Shown: positions 45,690 through 57,214, counted from the first letter of the stretch. The stretch: DNA of 64,000 nt from Liolophura sinensis (GCF_032854445.1 NC_088296.1:2939246-3003245); one strand, 5' to 3'. The notes: a model not told the origin generated them from the letters alone. Numbers and translations: made by a program.

Positions 45690-45990
45690 CCTAATTCTGC
45701 TTAAACCTTGGTGCTACAGGAGGTTTGTATATTGCTACTGTTTGACAGTTTACATTAACAGATAAAATGAACTCTGAGCTCATAACAGGTCGGATTTCAC
45801 TGGTTACATGTAAGTGTAACCATTTACCAGCTATCCCACTGTCGTCGCTGCTCTGTTACGTTCGACTACTTGCCAGCTATCACACTGTCGTCGCTGCTCT
45901 GTTACGTTTGACTACTTGCCAGCTATCACACTGTCGTCACTGCTCTGTTACGCACGACCATTTACCAGCTATCACACTGTCGTCGCTGCT
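45690..45990 (+). repeat. dispersed repeat E, copy 3, with a 46-bp tandem array
   Basis: The left part matches 33770-34255. At about 45820-45990, a 46-bp unit (CCAGCTATCACACTGTCGTC, GCTGCTCTGTTACG) occurs four times. Confidence 0.8.
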
Positions 45991-46539
45991 CTGATGTCTT
46001 CTCCATGCTATATGCTGTTATATTACACTGGCATGGAACATGTACGCCTATACCGTGACGTCATGGAAGGAAGCCAACGTTCCAGCTGCTTAGTCTAGAC
46101 ACGAGGCTTTTAATGTATTCCAGTATCGTCGTACTTTCGTTTTAACTGTTTGTGTAACTTTGTACATATCCCTTGTAAGTGTAGACTCATTTCTTACGGC
46201 TCACTTATCTATTGTCATGTAGTTGATAGACATTGCAATTCCCAATCTAAATGTTACATATTTCGAGGCTTGGAACAATGTTCTCTGTGCCATGTGAAAG
46301 AAGTAATTGATGCAAGATGATGTTTTTACCCCTCTAATAAGGTTTGCCTGGTTGTAGATGTTTTTTTAAGAATTTAGCAGAATTTCCCGTCTGGGTTTTG
46401 TTCTGACATCGGTCCTAATAAACGTCCATGATAGTTTGTGTTGTAGCTTTTTTTTACATTCACTCATTTCCTGTCTGGTGTTTGTCTTAGCATCGTTCTA
46501 ATCAATGCCCATTTCACTGTGGACAACTATTGTTTTTCT
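45991..46539. other. no gene seen
   Basis: No feature recognised. 46385-46510 holds two loose copies of a CCTGTCTGG.TTTTGT segment. Confidence 0.4.
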
Positions 46540-46850
46540 CTTCAGCCAAATTGGAGCACACTTTCCATACCCGATTCATTCCCTTCTGCTTCATCTGCCC
46601 AATTTGTCAATACGTTTTGCCCCTTTGAGAACCTGGGAAGAAAGAATTGGCAATAGTTGTGGAAAATGACCAAACCTTCCTAAGGTGTTCATCAATTCGA
46701 TTACACATTCAGCTGCGTTTTTGAGAAATGGAAAAATCGACAAGTTCGTTTGCCCTCTTGGCCATTCGCCACCCGGAGTTTCCAACTCGAAAGATGTACT
46801 TTGCATGTGAAATCAACTCAATTTTTTTCGCTACATCACTAATAAGAAAC
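46540..46850 (-). repeat. dispersed repeat F, copy 2, inverted relative to copy 1
   Basis: CCAAATTGGAGCA, CCGATTCATTCCC and TTTCTGCTTCATCTGCCC-like sequence are the reverse complement of 33180-33250; the right part also matches 33020-33070 in reverse (GAGAAATGGAAAAATCGACA). Confidence 0.7.
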
Positions 46851-47199
46851 ACCTGTTTTCCAATTATATGCTAATTGTTATATAACGATAGTCATAACTC
46901 TTTTTGTTCTGTGTCGACATGGTTTCTGATTTCCCAAGGAATTTTCTACTGCTCTTTGTTGGTACATCGAGGGTTCCTCTGTCAATACATCAACCAGTCG
47001 GTGACAGACACAGTGTTTATTCCGTTGTGATTATAGTCAACTGCTACATGGCTGGTCTGAGCGATTAGCACCGTGACAGTAATCTTCGACCTGTGTAATG
47101 ACAGGCTGCAGACCTGTTTATCTGGCTGTTAACATTTAGGTCCTGAGAACGTTTTACGAAAATAGAGTTTGTAGTTGAGTTTGTAGTATGTGCAGAAAG

Positions 47200-47784
47200 T
47201 TAATCCTGTATTGGATATGCACGCAACTGATTAAAATTCTTTTGCCTTAACAACAGATTAAAGTAGATATTCTCAAATCCATTCCTTGTAAAAAGTATTT
47301 TTGTTAAATATTTGTTGCCTTATACTTCTGAAAGGAGTTTAATTTGGTAAAATTGACTTTGGTATAAGTGATTGGTGTTGTCGTACTCAACAATATTTCA
47401 CTTATACGACGGCAGCCAGCATTATGGTGGGTGGAAACCAGCAAAGCCCAGAGGAAACCCACGACCATCCGCAGGTTGCTTACAGACCTTCCCACGTACG
47501 GCCGGAGAGGAAGCCAGCATGAGCTGGACTTGAACTCACAGCGAACGCATTGGCTCCTTGGTCATTACGCTGCGTTAGCGCGCTAACCAACTGAGCCACG
47601 GAGGCCCAAACCTGAATCTGTATTGGTTATGCACGCAACTGATTAGAATCCTTTTGCCTTAACAAAAGAGTAAAGTAGATATTCCCAATTCCATTCCTTA
47701 TAAGAAGTATTTTTGACAAATATTTGTTGTCATACATTTCTGAAAAAAAGTTTTATTTGGTAAAACTGACTTTGGTATAAGTCA
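47200..47784. repeat. 165-bp direct repeat on both sides of a SINE
   Basis: 47200-47369 and 47617-47784 match closely (GCACGCAACTGATTA, TTTTGCCTTAACAA, GACTTTGGTATAAGT). The SINE between them is far too short to have such a target duplication, so this is a segmental duplication. Confidence 0.85.
47370..47610 (-). mobile_element. SINE family B without its A-rich end
   Basis: Reverse of head GGGCCTCCGTGGCTCAGTTG, body CGTACGTGGGAAGGTCTG and tail up to GACAACACCAATCAC. It lacks the AAATAAATAAA end, as expected if recombination rather than insertion set its border. Confidence 0.93.
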
Positions 47785-49689
47785 TTATTTTATTGTCTGT
47801 TTCGTTGAAGGACTATTTCCTGGCTATTTAACCAACTGAGTCACGGAGCCCCCCCCCCCCCTCCTTGTTTTCTGAGCTTTTCTGTGTTTATGGATCTGCT
47901 GTAGATGTATTCATCTATACCTGTGTAAGATAGGTGCAAATTAGTGTAGGCGCAAGATAAGGTGCGCGCAAGAAATCTGTTTTTTTTTTGTTTTTTTTTT
48001 GTTTTTTTTTTTTGTTTTTTCTTTCTTTTTTTTTTTTAATGACATTTCACGAAATGGTTCAAGCTATATGATATATTTTGGGACTTGGCGTTTATCGCCG
48101 TTAAAGAGAAAATATATCATTCCCTCTGAACTGTTTTATTTGCATTTAAAGCCTTGCTCAGTATTTTATATACAGGTATTTGTTTCATTGGCATTCAACG
48201 CCACGCTCAATTAATTTGTCACTTTTACGACGGTGGACAGGTATACATAAATGCATGTAACAGAAGTAGGATGCACCATGTACACAAACCTCCCTGAAAA
48301 ACCTCCTGATACACAACCATAACCATAGATTACAAACAGCGAGAGCTGTTTCACTGATTCCAGGCGGATCATCCCCGGTGAGAACAGCGGCATAGTCACA
48401 TGAACCACTCACGGGTCCGTCTTTATCACGTACGTGTGTACTGCTCAAACATGGTGAGGCTATAAACGAGCTAGGGAGTGAATTGTGGTTGTTTTCAGGA
48501 GATAATCAAAGCTACATGAAAAACATACGATTGCTTCAGAATTTCTTCAAGTTTCTTATTTAACCTACCATACATTTTAATGTCACCTTGATTACACACT
48601 AATTTCCACATGATTTTGTACCCTGTGTAAAATAAATCCTACTGAGTTATATAAAGAACATTTTCCCGATCATTAGGGATTTATTCCTCCTTAAATATGA
48701 ACTCTTTTGGGCTGTTTTTTTTTTCAACTGAAGCTCTTTCAGTTTAGCTAATTAGTCTGGAAATACTTCGGTCAATCTGGTGTTATCGATTGTCTATCGC
48801 ATCCTAGAATCAAACCTGGCTAGTGTCCTCAATCAGACGGCTATCCTGCCATTTTACACCGCCATCTTGTTTCCCTTGTAAACGAGTTTATATGTAGCCT
48901 GAGCTCAATGGTTTCAAACTTGAATCGAATGCGAGTATAGTCCTTTATTATGGCCTGAACGTGTATCGCAATCGAGATAAACGCTTTGCTTTTTGGGCTC
49001 CTCAAGTTTACGGTGTGTTCAAATGCCTTTTATCTCAATCACATTCGTCATTATTGTGGTCGGTCTCGCATAGCCAAATTTTAATTATTCTTTCTCTCCA
49101 GCATTGGCTTGAAATAAGCAACAAACATTCCTTCTAGGGTTGTTTAAGGCAAGCTCAAAATATCAGCGGGTCTCTCTTACAGCCAGTCAAATAGCCGAAA
49201 CTGTTCGAACGCAGCGAGGAAAATCCTTACATAAAATGTTAGTGGATGGTTTAGTCGTGTGATCCAATTTATAACTCCAACTGACTCAAAATGTGATAGA
49301 TTATTAAGAATAGATCGAAAAGATTAGACACCCACTACATGGAAAACACGCATCCATTTATCTGCCTTAGCCTGAATATAGATATGTTTACGCCTGTATA
49401 TTTGGCGGCACTGTAAATCTGTACCACGTGAGCTTACTGCTGGCATAATGATTTGAAGCAACACAGGTAATTGTAATGTATATCACAGGTGATTGAAAAG
49501 GACAAATGACGGGGGAATGTTTCTATCTCAAAGTGGATCAATCAAACCACAGGCTAAGTACCTGTCGTCTGGGTAAGGATTTGTATGTTAAAGAATATAA
49601 ACTGTGCTGCTCAAAACCAATCTCCAGTATGGCGATGAAAGAGAATAAAAAGTTCAGAGTGAAATGCAGAATAAAATGATCAGCCTGCT
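47785..49689. other. no gene seen; C run, T-rich tract
   Basis: Poly-C at about 47849-47862, T-rich tract 47970-48040, and a 50-bp SINE-B-like piece near 48190-48240. The rest is unassigned. Confidence 0.45.
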
Positions 49690-50060
49690 ATTGTACAGTC
49701 TCTTAGTGCGACGCATGCGCCGTGTGATGTTCGAGAAGTCCACTGCGTCACACCTCTGTCTTGACCACGGCGTTATTTCTGTTCACTAAAAGCTTTTTAA
49801 TCTCACGTTTCTGTGAAGATCGGTTTTAATTGTCAGGGTACTGTGCCAATTCGAGCTGAGGAAAACGACCCATGTGTTCAGGTTACCAAGGATAGTAGGA
49901 TTTTTTCCCTGCCATAGAATACAATGGCTGATCTTTGAGATATCACGACAACGTGCAGATTGACCTTGTCACGCGGAAGTATAAACACCCCCAGACTCGT
50001 TATATTGCCCCCATCATTAAGTTACATCCACAGCCTTTAAATCAAGTCAGGCAGTAGGTA
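49690..50060 (-). repeat. dispersed repeat D, copy 2, decayed
   Basis: Same landmarks as 38640-39041: CCACGGCGTTATTTCTGTTC, CTAAAAGC.TTTT, GATATCACGA.AACGT. In the frame that is open in copy 1, this copy has several stops. Confidence 0.65.
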
Positions 50061-50349
50061 TTCATGTTTACTGTCTTTAACCCCATGGTGATTCCTGTGT
50101 TGTTGTTGCTGTTGTTGTTGTTATTTTCAGTTAATGTTTTATTATTGAGACAAATGAACAAAATATATGACAATGTATTTTTTTTTAATATGAGAAAAAA
50201 GTCATAAGTATCTTGAATTTTGCGATAAAACCGCTAAGATATAATCATATTATTACAATATTATGAAATAAACAAATCTAGATATACGACAATCGCACAT
50301 TCCGACTCTGGCATACATTTACAAACCATATTTTCCGTTTCAATGAGTA

Positions 50350-50463
50350 CAAAACCGTGGTCGTGGGTTTCCTCCGGGCTTTGCCCGGTTTCCTCCCACC
50401 ATAATGCTGGCTGTCGTCGTATAAGTGAAATATTCTTGAGTATATTCTTAAATAAATAAATAA
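50350..50463 (+). mobile_element. SINE family B, 3' half
   Basis: CCGTGGTCGTGGGTTTCCTC, CCACCATAATGCTGGCTGTC, tail, end AAATAAATAAA. Confidence 0.92.
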
Positions 50464-50679
50464 AAATACACTCAATCCGGAATCTCCTAACATTGCTTCG
50501 CTATGTAAGAGTATGTTTGATAGTCTTATATGCCAGCACCAGCTCCATTATCAGCTTTTTGATATCGTAATAGTCTTACCGTCATTCTTTCCTCGGTGGA
50601 AAAGCAATGGGGGTCTGAGTCCATGAGCTTTGTTATGCACGGTATGTTCCAGTATTAGGGTTCTAACGAAATATTTTGT

Positions 50680-50815
50680 ACGTGGGAAGGTCCGTCAGCA
50701 ACCTTCGGTTGGTCTTGTGTTTCCCCCGAGCTCTGCCCGCTTTCCTCCCACCACAATGCTTGCCGCCGTCGTGTAAGTGAAGTATTCTTGAGTACAGCGT
50801 AAAACACGAATAAAT
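50680..50815 (+). mobile_element. SINE family B, 3' half, running into a minisatellite
   Basis: GTACGTGGGAAGGTCCGTCA, CCACCACAATGCTTGCCGCC, tail GAGTACAGCGTAAAACACGA followed by ATAAATAAAAC, which is the first minisatellite unit. Confidence 0.92.
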
Positions 50816-52075
50816 AAAACAGCATAAAGCAACAAACAGCATAATAAAAACACCAATAAATAAAACAGCACAAAGCAACAAACAGCATAATAAAAACACC
50901 AATAAATAAAACAGCATAAAGCAACAAACAGCATAATAAAAACACCAATAAATAAAACAGCATGAAGCAACAAACAGCATAATAAAAACACCAATAAATA
51001 AAACAGCATAAAGCAACAAACAGCATAATAAAAACATCAATAAATAAAACAGCATAAAGCAACAAACAGCATAATAAAAACACCAATAAATAAAACAGCA
51101 CAAAGCAACAAACGGCATAATAAAATCACTAATAAATAAAACAGCACAAAGCAACAAACAGCATAATAAAAACATCTATAAATAAAACAGCATAAAGCAA
51201 CGAACGGCATAACAAAATCACCAATAAATAAAACAGCATAAAGCAACAAACAGCATAATAAAAACACCAATAAATAAAACAGCACAAAGCAACAAACAAC
51301 ATAATAAAAACACCAATAAATAAAACAACATAAAGCAACAAACAGCATAATAAAAACACCAATAAATAAAACAGCACAAAGCAACAAACAGCATAATAAA
51401 AACACCAATAAATAAAACAGCATAAAGCAACAAACAGCATAATAAAATCACCAATAAATAAAACAGCACAAAGCAACAAACAGCATAAAAAAACACCAAT
51501 AAATAAAACAGCATGAAGCAACGAACAGCATAATAAAATCACCAATAAATAAAACAGCATAAAGCAACAAACAGCATAATAAAAACACCAATAAATAAAA
51601 CAGCATAAAGCAACAAACGGCATAATAAAATCACCAATAAATAAAACAGCATAAAGCAACAAACAGCATAATAAAATCTCCAATAAATAAAACAGCATAA
51701 AGCAACCAACAGCATAATAAAATCATCAATAAATAAAACAGCATAAAGCAACAAACAGCATAATAAAATCACCAATAAATAAAACAGCATAAGGCAACGA
51801 ACAGCATAATAAAATCACCAATAAATAAAACAGCATAAGGCAACGAACAGCATAATAAAAACACCAATAAATAAAACAGCATAAAGCAACAAACAGCATA
51901 ATAAAAACACCAATAAATAAAACAGAATAAAGCAACAAACAGCATAATAAAAACACCAATAAATAAAACAGCATAAAGCAACAAACAGCATAATAAAATC
52001 ACCAATAAATAAAACAGCATAAAGCAACAAACAGCATAAAAAAATCACCAATAAATAAAACAGCATAAAGCAACG
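50806..52075. repeat. 46-bp minisatellite, about 27 units, grown from a SINE tail
   Basis: Unit: AATAAATAAAACAGCATAAA, GCAACAAACAGCATAATAAA, AACACC (46 bp). Its AAAACACCAATAAATAAA part copies the SINE B end that borders the array. The long hydrophobic minus-strand frames (FYLLVFLLCCLLLYAV) are open in all three frames because 46 is not divisible by three and the unit has no minus-strand stop; they are not genes. Confidence 0.95.
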
Positions 52076-52349
52076 ATTTCATGTATTCCTTAGATCTTTT
52101 CTACATCATTGAGAACTGTTGACCGCTCAATAGTCGATATTTGGCAAATGGACTTACGTAACAGGCATAACCAGAATCACGTACACAATTGCAGTGATGT
52201 TAATAGCAAGGTTTTAGACATTACTTGTCCAATACAACAGAGGTTGTATTCGACCCTTACGCAACAGGAGTTATCCGGAAGGATTAACTGACAAAGGAAT
52301 TAGGACCGCTCAGGGTCTTTCATTGACTGAACTGAGGGAACCCTCACAG

Positions 52350-52958
52350 AAAAAAAACCTGACGAGAAGGTAATTCCATTTGTTTCAACACATAATCCCA
52401 ATAATAGCAATATCTTCCCGATATCTGTGAATATCTTATCAATTCTAAAAAACAGTGACTGGACGAAAGATATTCTAGCCAAATCTAAGGTCATCAATGG
52501 CGAACGACAGGCTCCAAGCCTCAAAAAATGTTAACTCGCGCTCACTTTTCAGAAAAATCTGTGACTCCATCGCTTTCTAAATGCAATAAACCTATATGTG
52601 GAGCATGCGTACACACGTCAGTCTGATAGAGAAGATTCTTTGTTTAATGTAAAATTTGTCGTGCTGCGCTGAAAAAAATGTTGCAAATGCACTTGTTTGC
52701 ATGGGATGTGGCAAACAAGATATTGGCCAGACCTTAGATCTCCGCTCCAGAGTGACGCTGCATTGACAACATATCAACAACGAGGAATATTGTCATCTTC
52801 CAGTCAGTAAGCCCATACGCTCATTGTCATTGACTCCCTCTTTTAAAGTCTCTCCATTTTATAAAGTATTAGATGGCAATCAAGCCACCTTAGATAAAAA
52901 AGAAACTTTCTTCATAAATAAATACAACCCATGTCTCAATGGTACTCTTCCGCCCTGA
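52350..52958 (+). pseudogene. Penelope-like retroelement 3' part, broken
   Basis: Reads VIPFVSTHNPNNSNIFPISV, DILAKSKVINGERQAPSLKK, then after a frameshift in an A run (near 52526) MLTRAHFSEKS and CNKPICGACVHTS with two stops. Next comes KNVANALVCMGCGKQDIGQT, LDLRSRVTLH-stop-QHINN, and FKVSPFYKVLDGNQATLDKK with ETFFINKYNPCLNG before the final TGA. The PFV..HNPNN linker, CxxC region, degenerate IGQT (for YIGET) and the Glu of KKETFFI are the layout of Penelope-like element C-termini. Confidence 0.72.
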
Positions 52959-53038
52959 TATCGTATCTCGTAATATCATGATGTACTACAGCTAACTTAT
53001 GTTGATTAATTTTGTCAAACCAGTTCATTTTTATTACT

Positions 53039-53043
<5 letters not shown>

Positions 53044-53092
<49 letters not shown>
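53044..53092. repeat. (TA)n flanked by a direct repeat
   Basis: The tract lies between two copies of TTACTCATTGT (about 53034-53044 and 53093-53103). Confidence 0.9.
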
Positions 53093-53094
<2 letters not shown>

Positions 53095-53426
53095 CTCATT
53101 GTGTATGTACAAATATTATGTTACATATCCGCAGGGTCATCCGTTCGATGCTAATAAAGACACATCGCCACTAGTCGCTCTGCGGATAGACACTCTTATG
53201 TACTGATTTGTCTATTGTTTGCTATTTAACAGCTTTATACATGTAAGACCTTGTTCTCAGCAACAATTTAGCCATGTATCAGGCCATGTAACTAAACCAC
53301 TACCTGTTTTGACATGAACATAACATGTTCCTTAGTTACTGGTAACACATATCCTATATAACGACCTCTGTGGACATTCATATTCATATTCCTTGAAAAT
53401 AACATGAAGTTTGAAACTGCAGTTGG

Positions 53427-53458
53427 AATATAACAGAATGTAGAAAGTTAAGAAGGCG

Positions 53459-53546
<88 letters not shown>

Positions 53547-53578
53547 CGCCTTCTTGACTTTCTACATTCTGTTATATT
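53427..53578. repeat. palindromic AT-rich repeat
   Basis: Arms 53427-53460 and 53545-53578 are 34-bp reverse complements with one mismatch (AAAGTTAAGAAGGCG against AAAGTCAAGAAGGCG), separated by pure (AT)n. The structure is one long potential cruciform. Confidence 0.95.
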
Positions 53579-53589
53579 ATATATATATA

Positions 53590-53710
53590 TAAAAGCTTTT
53601 GGAGCTGGTGTTTTTAGTCTGTTTTGGAAATGGATCTTCCGATTATAGGGTCTGAATATGCTGTCTGCTTTATGAGAGATATATGTGTCAGTCTTGACGC
53701 TTATATTTAT
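53590..53710 (+). repeat. dispersed repeat C, copy 3
   Basis: CTGTTTTGGAAATGGATCTT, CCGATTATAGG and GTCTTGACGCTTATATTTA match the other two copies in order. A SINE B follows directly. Confidence 0.7.
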
Positions 53711-53947
53711 TTTATTTATTTATTTAATTGATTAGAGTTTTACGCCGTACTCAAGAATATTTCATTTATACGACGGCGATCAGCATTAAGGTGGGAGGAA
53801 ACCGGGAAGAGCCCTGGAGAAACCCATGCCCATCCATATGCTGCCGACAGAACTTCCCATGAACAGCCAAAGAGGAAGCCAGCATGCGCTAGACTTGAAC
53901 TTACAGCGACAGCATTGGTTAGCTAACCATATGGGCCACGGAGGCCG
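53703..53947 (-). mobile_element. SINE family B, near full length
   Basis: Reverse of head GGCCTCCGTGGCCCATATGG with part of the A-box region deleted, B-box region TAAGTTCAAGTCTAGC, body and tail. Confidence 0.9.
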
Positions 53948-54084
53948 CCCAGAGCTTACTTGTGAAGCTTTCACCAAATACATGATATACATAAGGTAGA
54001 CGATTCCCCTCAGTAATGCATGCGGTAGAAAATATAGACCGTTTGTGCCACTGTTTTCTACATGTATATCCGCCTCAAGTGTTA

Positions 54085-54560
54085 TGGATGGAGGCTGAAG
54101 TAAACTGAGTCACCGTCAAACTTCACTAAACATGTTTACTGTACCATTCCCTCCCTCAGACTTCGTCATCCGGGCTTCTATCTACAAGGCTTTCAAGTGT
54201 CTCAAATCCATGGAGATATCGTCAGCTTCACCACAAAATGAACGCAGACCGCTCCTAAAACACATATACCAGACGTTTAGATTACATGCCGACATTGATT
54301 TTCCCATCATCCCTGGCTTAAGTGACAGGTACTTCCGGTTAAGTGCGCGCTGTCTCTGTGATCGGCGGTCATAACGTAGGACAGATTGCCCTTGACGATA
54401 TTGATGTCACATGGCCGTCATTTGTCACCGGTAGATAGGTAGATAATGGCTTATATCGACGATCACGTCCTCGGGGAGACCCGCTTGATAAAGCTGAGAT
54501 GAAAGTGTAAAACTTCTCCCTAAATTTACCAAGTAGCTAAACATGACCTTAGGCCTCTCT
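54085..54560 (+). repeat. dispersed repeat G, copy 2
   Basis: AAAACACATATACCAGACGT, CTGTGATCGGCGGTCATAAC, GGGGAGACCCGCTTGATAAA, GTGTAAAACTTCTCCCTAAA. Confidence 0.8.
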
Positions 54561-55019
54561 GATCAACACGAGTGAAAGTACTTTGTTTGCGTGTATTGTC
54601 TAATCACTTGGCATGTATAGACAAAAAAGAAGGCGATAGGAATGCATTAGATGATGGAGCACTCGAAAGCATGGACCTCACGAAAACCACTCCTGTCTCT
54701 ACTTTCTTACACGATTTTGTCCCTTATGTTTCAATGTTAAGAACATTTTGTTACAACTTATTTGTTGTATTGTTATTGAACGATATCTCAAGACTTAGGT
54801 TTGACGCACACTTGCATATTGCATTAGTGGAAGACAAATGATTTTGTTCCAGATCACTAAGTTTTGCTATACGTTTGTGTTGTTGCCAAGATTAACCATG
54901 TCCTTTGGCAATGAGAACTTTCCTATCCGTAAATTCATCAACATAATTTATTTAATTGTATTTTAAAAAGTGGTTTTAGCCATAATAATAATAGGTCAGC
55001 CAGTGTTGTGTCCGTATAT
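54561..55019. other. no gene seen
   Basis: The 89-codon plus frame at 54572-54841 is not recognised and has no context. Confidence 0.4.
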
Positions 55020-55275
55020 GGGGCCTCCATGGCCTTCTGGCCAGCACAGCTCCATGCTCCAGGAGCCTCTCATCAATGCAGTTGGTGTGAGTTCAAGTCC
55101 AGCTACGCTGGCTTCCTTTCCTATTGTACGTGGGATGGTTTGTCTGCAACCTGCGGATGGTTGTGGGTTTCCCCCAGCTTCTCTTCGGTTTTCACCCTCC
55201 ACTATAATGCTGGCCGCCATTGAAGAAGTGAAATATGTCTTGAATACCGATTAAAGCTGCAACCAAGTAAATAAA
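55018..55275 (+). mobile_element. SINE family B, full length, diverged
   Basis: Head ATGGGGCCTCCATGGCCTTC, B-box region GTGAGTTCAAGTCCAGC, body TGGGATGGTTTGTCTGCAAC, tail and AGTAAATAAAC end. Confidence 0.9.
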
Positions 55276-55945
55276 CACATTTATAAGTTTGCACCTAAAT
55301 GGCGTAACGTGTGAATCAAACTTTAAATTATAGAGGATTTGCCGTGATTCTTTTGGGCGATTCTGAGCATTGAAGAAAAAAGATTGCCGACTGAGAGAGG
55401 ACATTACGATGGATCCTCTAGCTAATGCGAGACGGAACGAGATATCTCGAGAGTAGTTGCCTATCCGAACATATCAGGACCCTGCCAACACTTCCACTTT
55501 TCGGGAAGTAAATCTGTGTACTTTAGTGTGTTAAGTGTTTTTTTCACGACCAGACGTGTCTGGTGTACAGGTGAATGCTTTGTACAAAAATAATGGAAAT
55601 TGTCTAACCTTTGGGCATGTATGAATGTATGAGTGTTCTTGGTTAAAGATTTTGACGGTTAACCTATGTCAAGCTTTTTATGGCTGCTTTCTCCCAGGTT
55701 GGGTGAGGTAGACACCAATGTTTACTGGCCATGGAATGTCTGCGTTACAAGACTGAACGCCTGTATCGCTGCTTATGGACAATTAGAAAGAGGCTGCGGC
55801 CAATAGCTTCGTTAGTGCAAAGCAACGTAAAGGAGTTCTTACCAGACAGAAAAAATGAATACCGACGCCAAAAATGCTCTGCTTTGCCATGATTTAATAG
55901 GATTTATTTTGTTAAAAATCATGTTGAAAGTACAGTTTTAATAAA
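55276..55945. other. no gene seen
   Basis: No feature recognised. Confidence 0.4.
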
Positions 55946-55949
55946 TATT

Positions 55950-56125
55950 TAATTATGTATTTGACTGGTATTTTACACCGTTCTCAAAAATATATCACTT
56001 ATACGACAGCGGTCAGCATTGTTGTTAGGTGGAATCCGGGCAGACCACATACGGCCGGAGAGGAAGCCAGCATGACCTGGACTTGAACTCTCAGCGGCCG
56101 TATTAGTCTCCAGGGTCATTGCATC
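55950..56125 (-). mobile_element. SINE family B with internal deletion
   Basis: Reverse of the tail (ACTGGTATTTTACACCGTTC), then a jump to CATACGGCCGGAGAGGAAGC and the B-box region AGAGTTCAAGTCCAGGT; head incomplete. Confidence 0.85.
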
Positions 56126-56264
56126 CCGCAAGTTTATGGAGTTAATGGCAGGTTAAATTAGAAAGTTATTCAAGCTATCCCAATTTAGATATTGCAATCC
56201 AGAAGCAAGGTTGTGTTTTATATGTAATTATAATTAACTGATGAAAAATATAGAACACTGGCTA

Positions 56265-56470
56265 ATCCGCCAGTGGTAAATCAGGTACCAGGTTCGAATC
56301 CAGCTCTCGCTCTGTGAAACTGAGCTTTGGTTGTATGTGAGGTTTTTCGAGGGGTCTTTGTTTACATCTTGCACCCTACTTCTGTTTTCTCCACCTATAT
56401 ACCTGACCGCCGTTGCATAAGCATAAAATTCTTGCAAACGGTGTTGAACCCCAAGCAAACACATACATAA
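56265..56470 (+). mobile_element. variant tRNA-derived SINE
   Basis: B-box region AGGTTCGAATCCAGC, body ending TGACCGCCGTTGCATAAGCA, then AAATTCTTGCAAACGGTGTT and ACCCCAAGCAAACACATACA. The tail mixes features of families B (CTTG..ACGG) and A (ACCCCAAGCA). Confidence 0.65.
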
Positions 56471-57200
56471 AATATTGAACAGGGCGTTCTATGTCAATAA
56501 ACAATTAAATCAATTCTTGAAATCAAACCAATATTAAAACAAATAATAATATTTTCTTGAACCATGTTGCTAAATGTTCTTAAAACTACAGATTTGCGGC
56601 ACTTTTTCTTACGATTACTAACTTCCACTTTGGCTTACGGCTGGTATACGAATGCTTGTTTTGACGCCCAGCCTACATTTACTACATTTACTGCGACATT
56701 TTGGAACTCAGACAGTAGTTCCTAACTAAATTACGGGTTCATACTGGAAGTAGTGTGTCATGACAGCTTCTGAAGCCGTTGGGGAGCAATCTCAGCAGAT
56801 TTGACCTGTGTGATCGCCATCGTACCGAACTGCCTCATGGCGGAAGCTTTAGGCGGGGCGTAGTACACTACACTGACGCTAATTTCGTGCAATTCGATAA
56901 GCTCATGTCTCCAAAGCGGACACGAGCAATATCGTAATTGCTTTCCTCTCGCTCTTGCTGCAGCCACCCCTCCCTGAACCATCAGATCATATGTTCGAAT
57001 CCAGAAGGTTTGTCAGGGGGATGGACGATGGTTTATTCCGTGTGGGACGGTGTCCTCAGGCCTGAACACGTAGTATAGGTGAATATCTCTTCACCAAGGC
57101 CTGAACACCAACAAAAACATTATAGGTGGAGGCGAGAGACCGGATTATGGGGCATTGTTTATCAAGTGACAAGTCAATAGCCTATAAAACGCACGAGATA
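56471..57200. other. no gene seen
   Basis: 56575-56700 weakly resembles dispersed repeat C. No gene recognised. Confidence 0.4.
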
Positions 57201-57214
57201 GATAACACAAAACA

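Noticed and set aside
50655-52066. Overlapping hydrophobic minus-strand frames up to 189 codons, resembling a membrane protein rich in Leu, Phe and Cys.
   Set aside because: They are the translation of a 46-bp minisatellite with no minus-strand stop. All three frames are open and repeat the same residues.
54132-54374. 80-codon frame in dispersed repeat G copy 2.
   Set aside because: The frame is not kept in copies 1 and 3.
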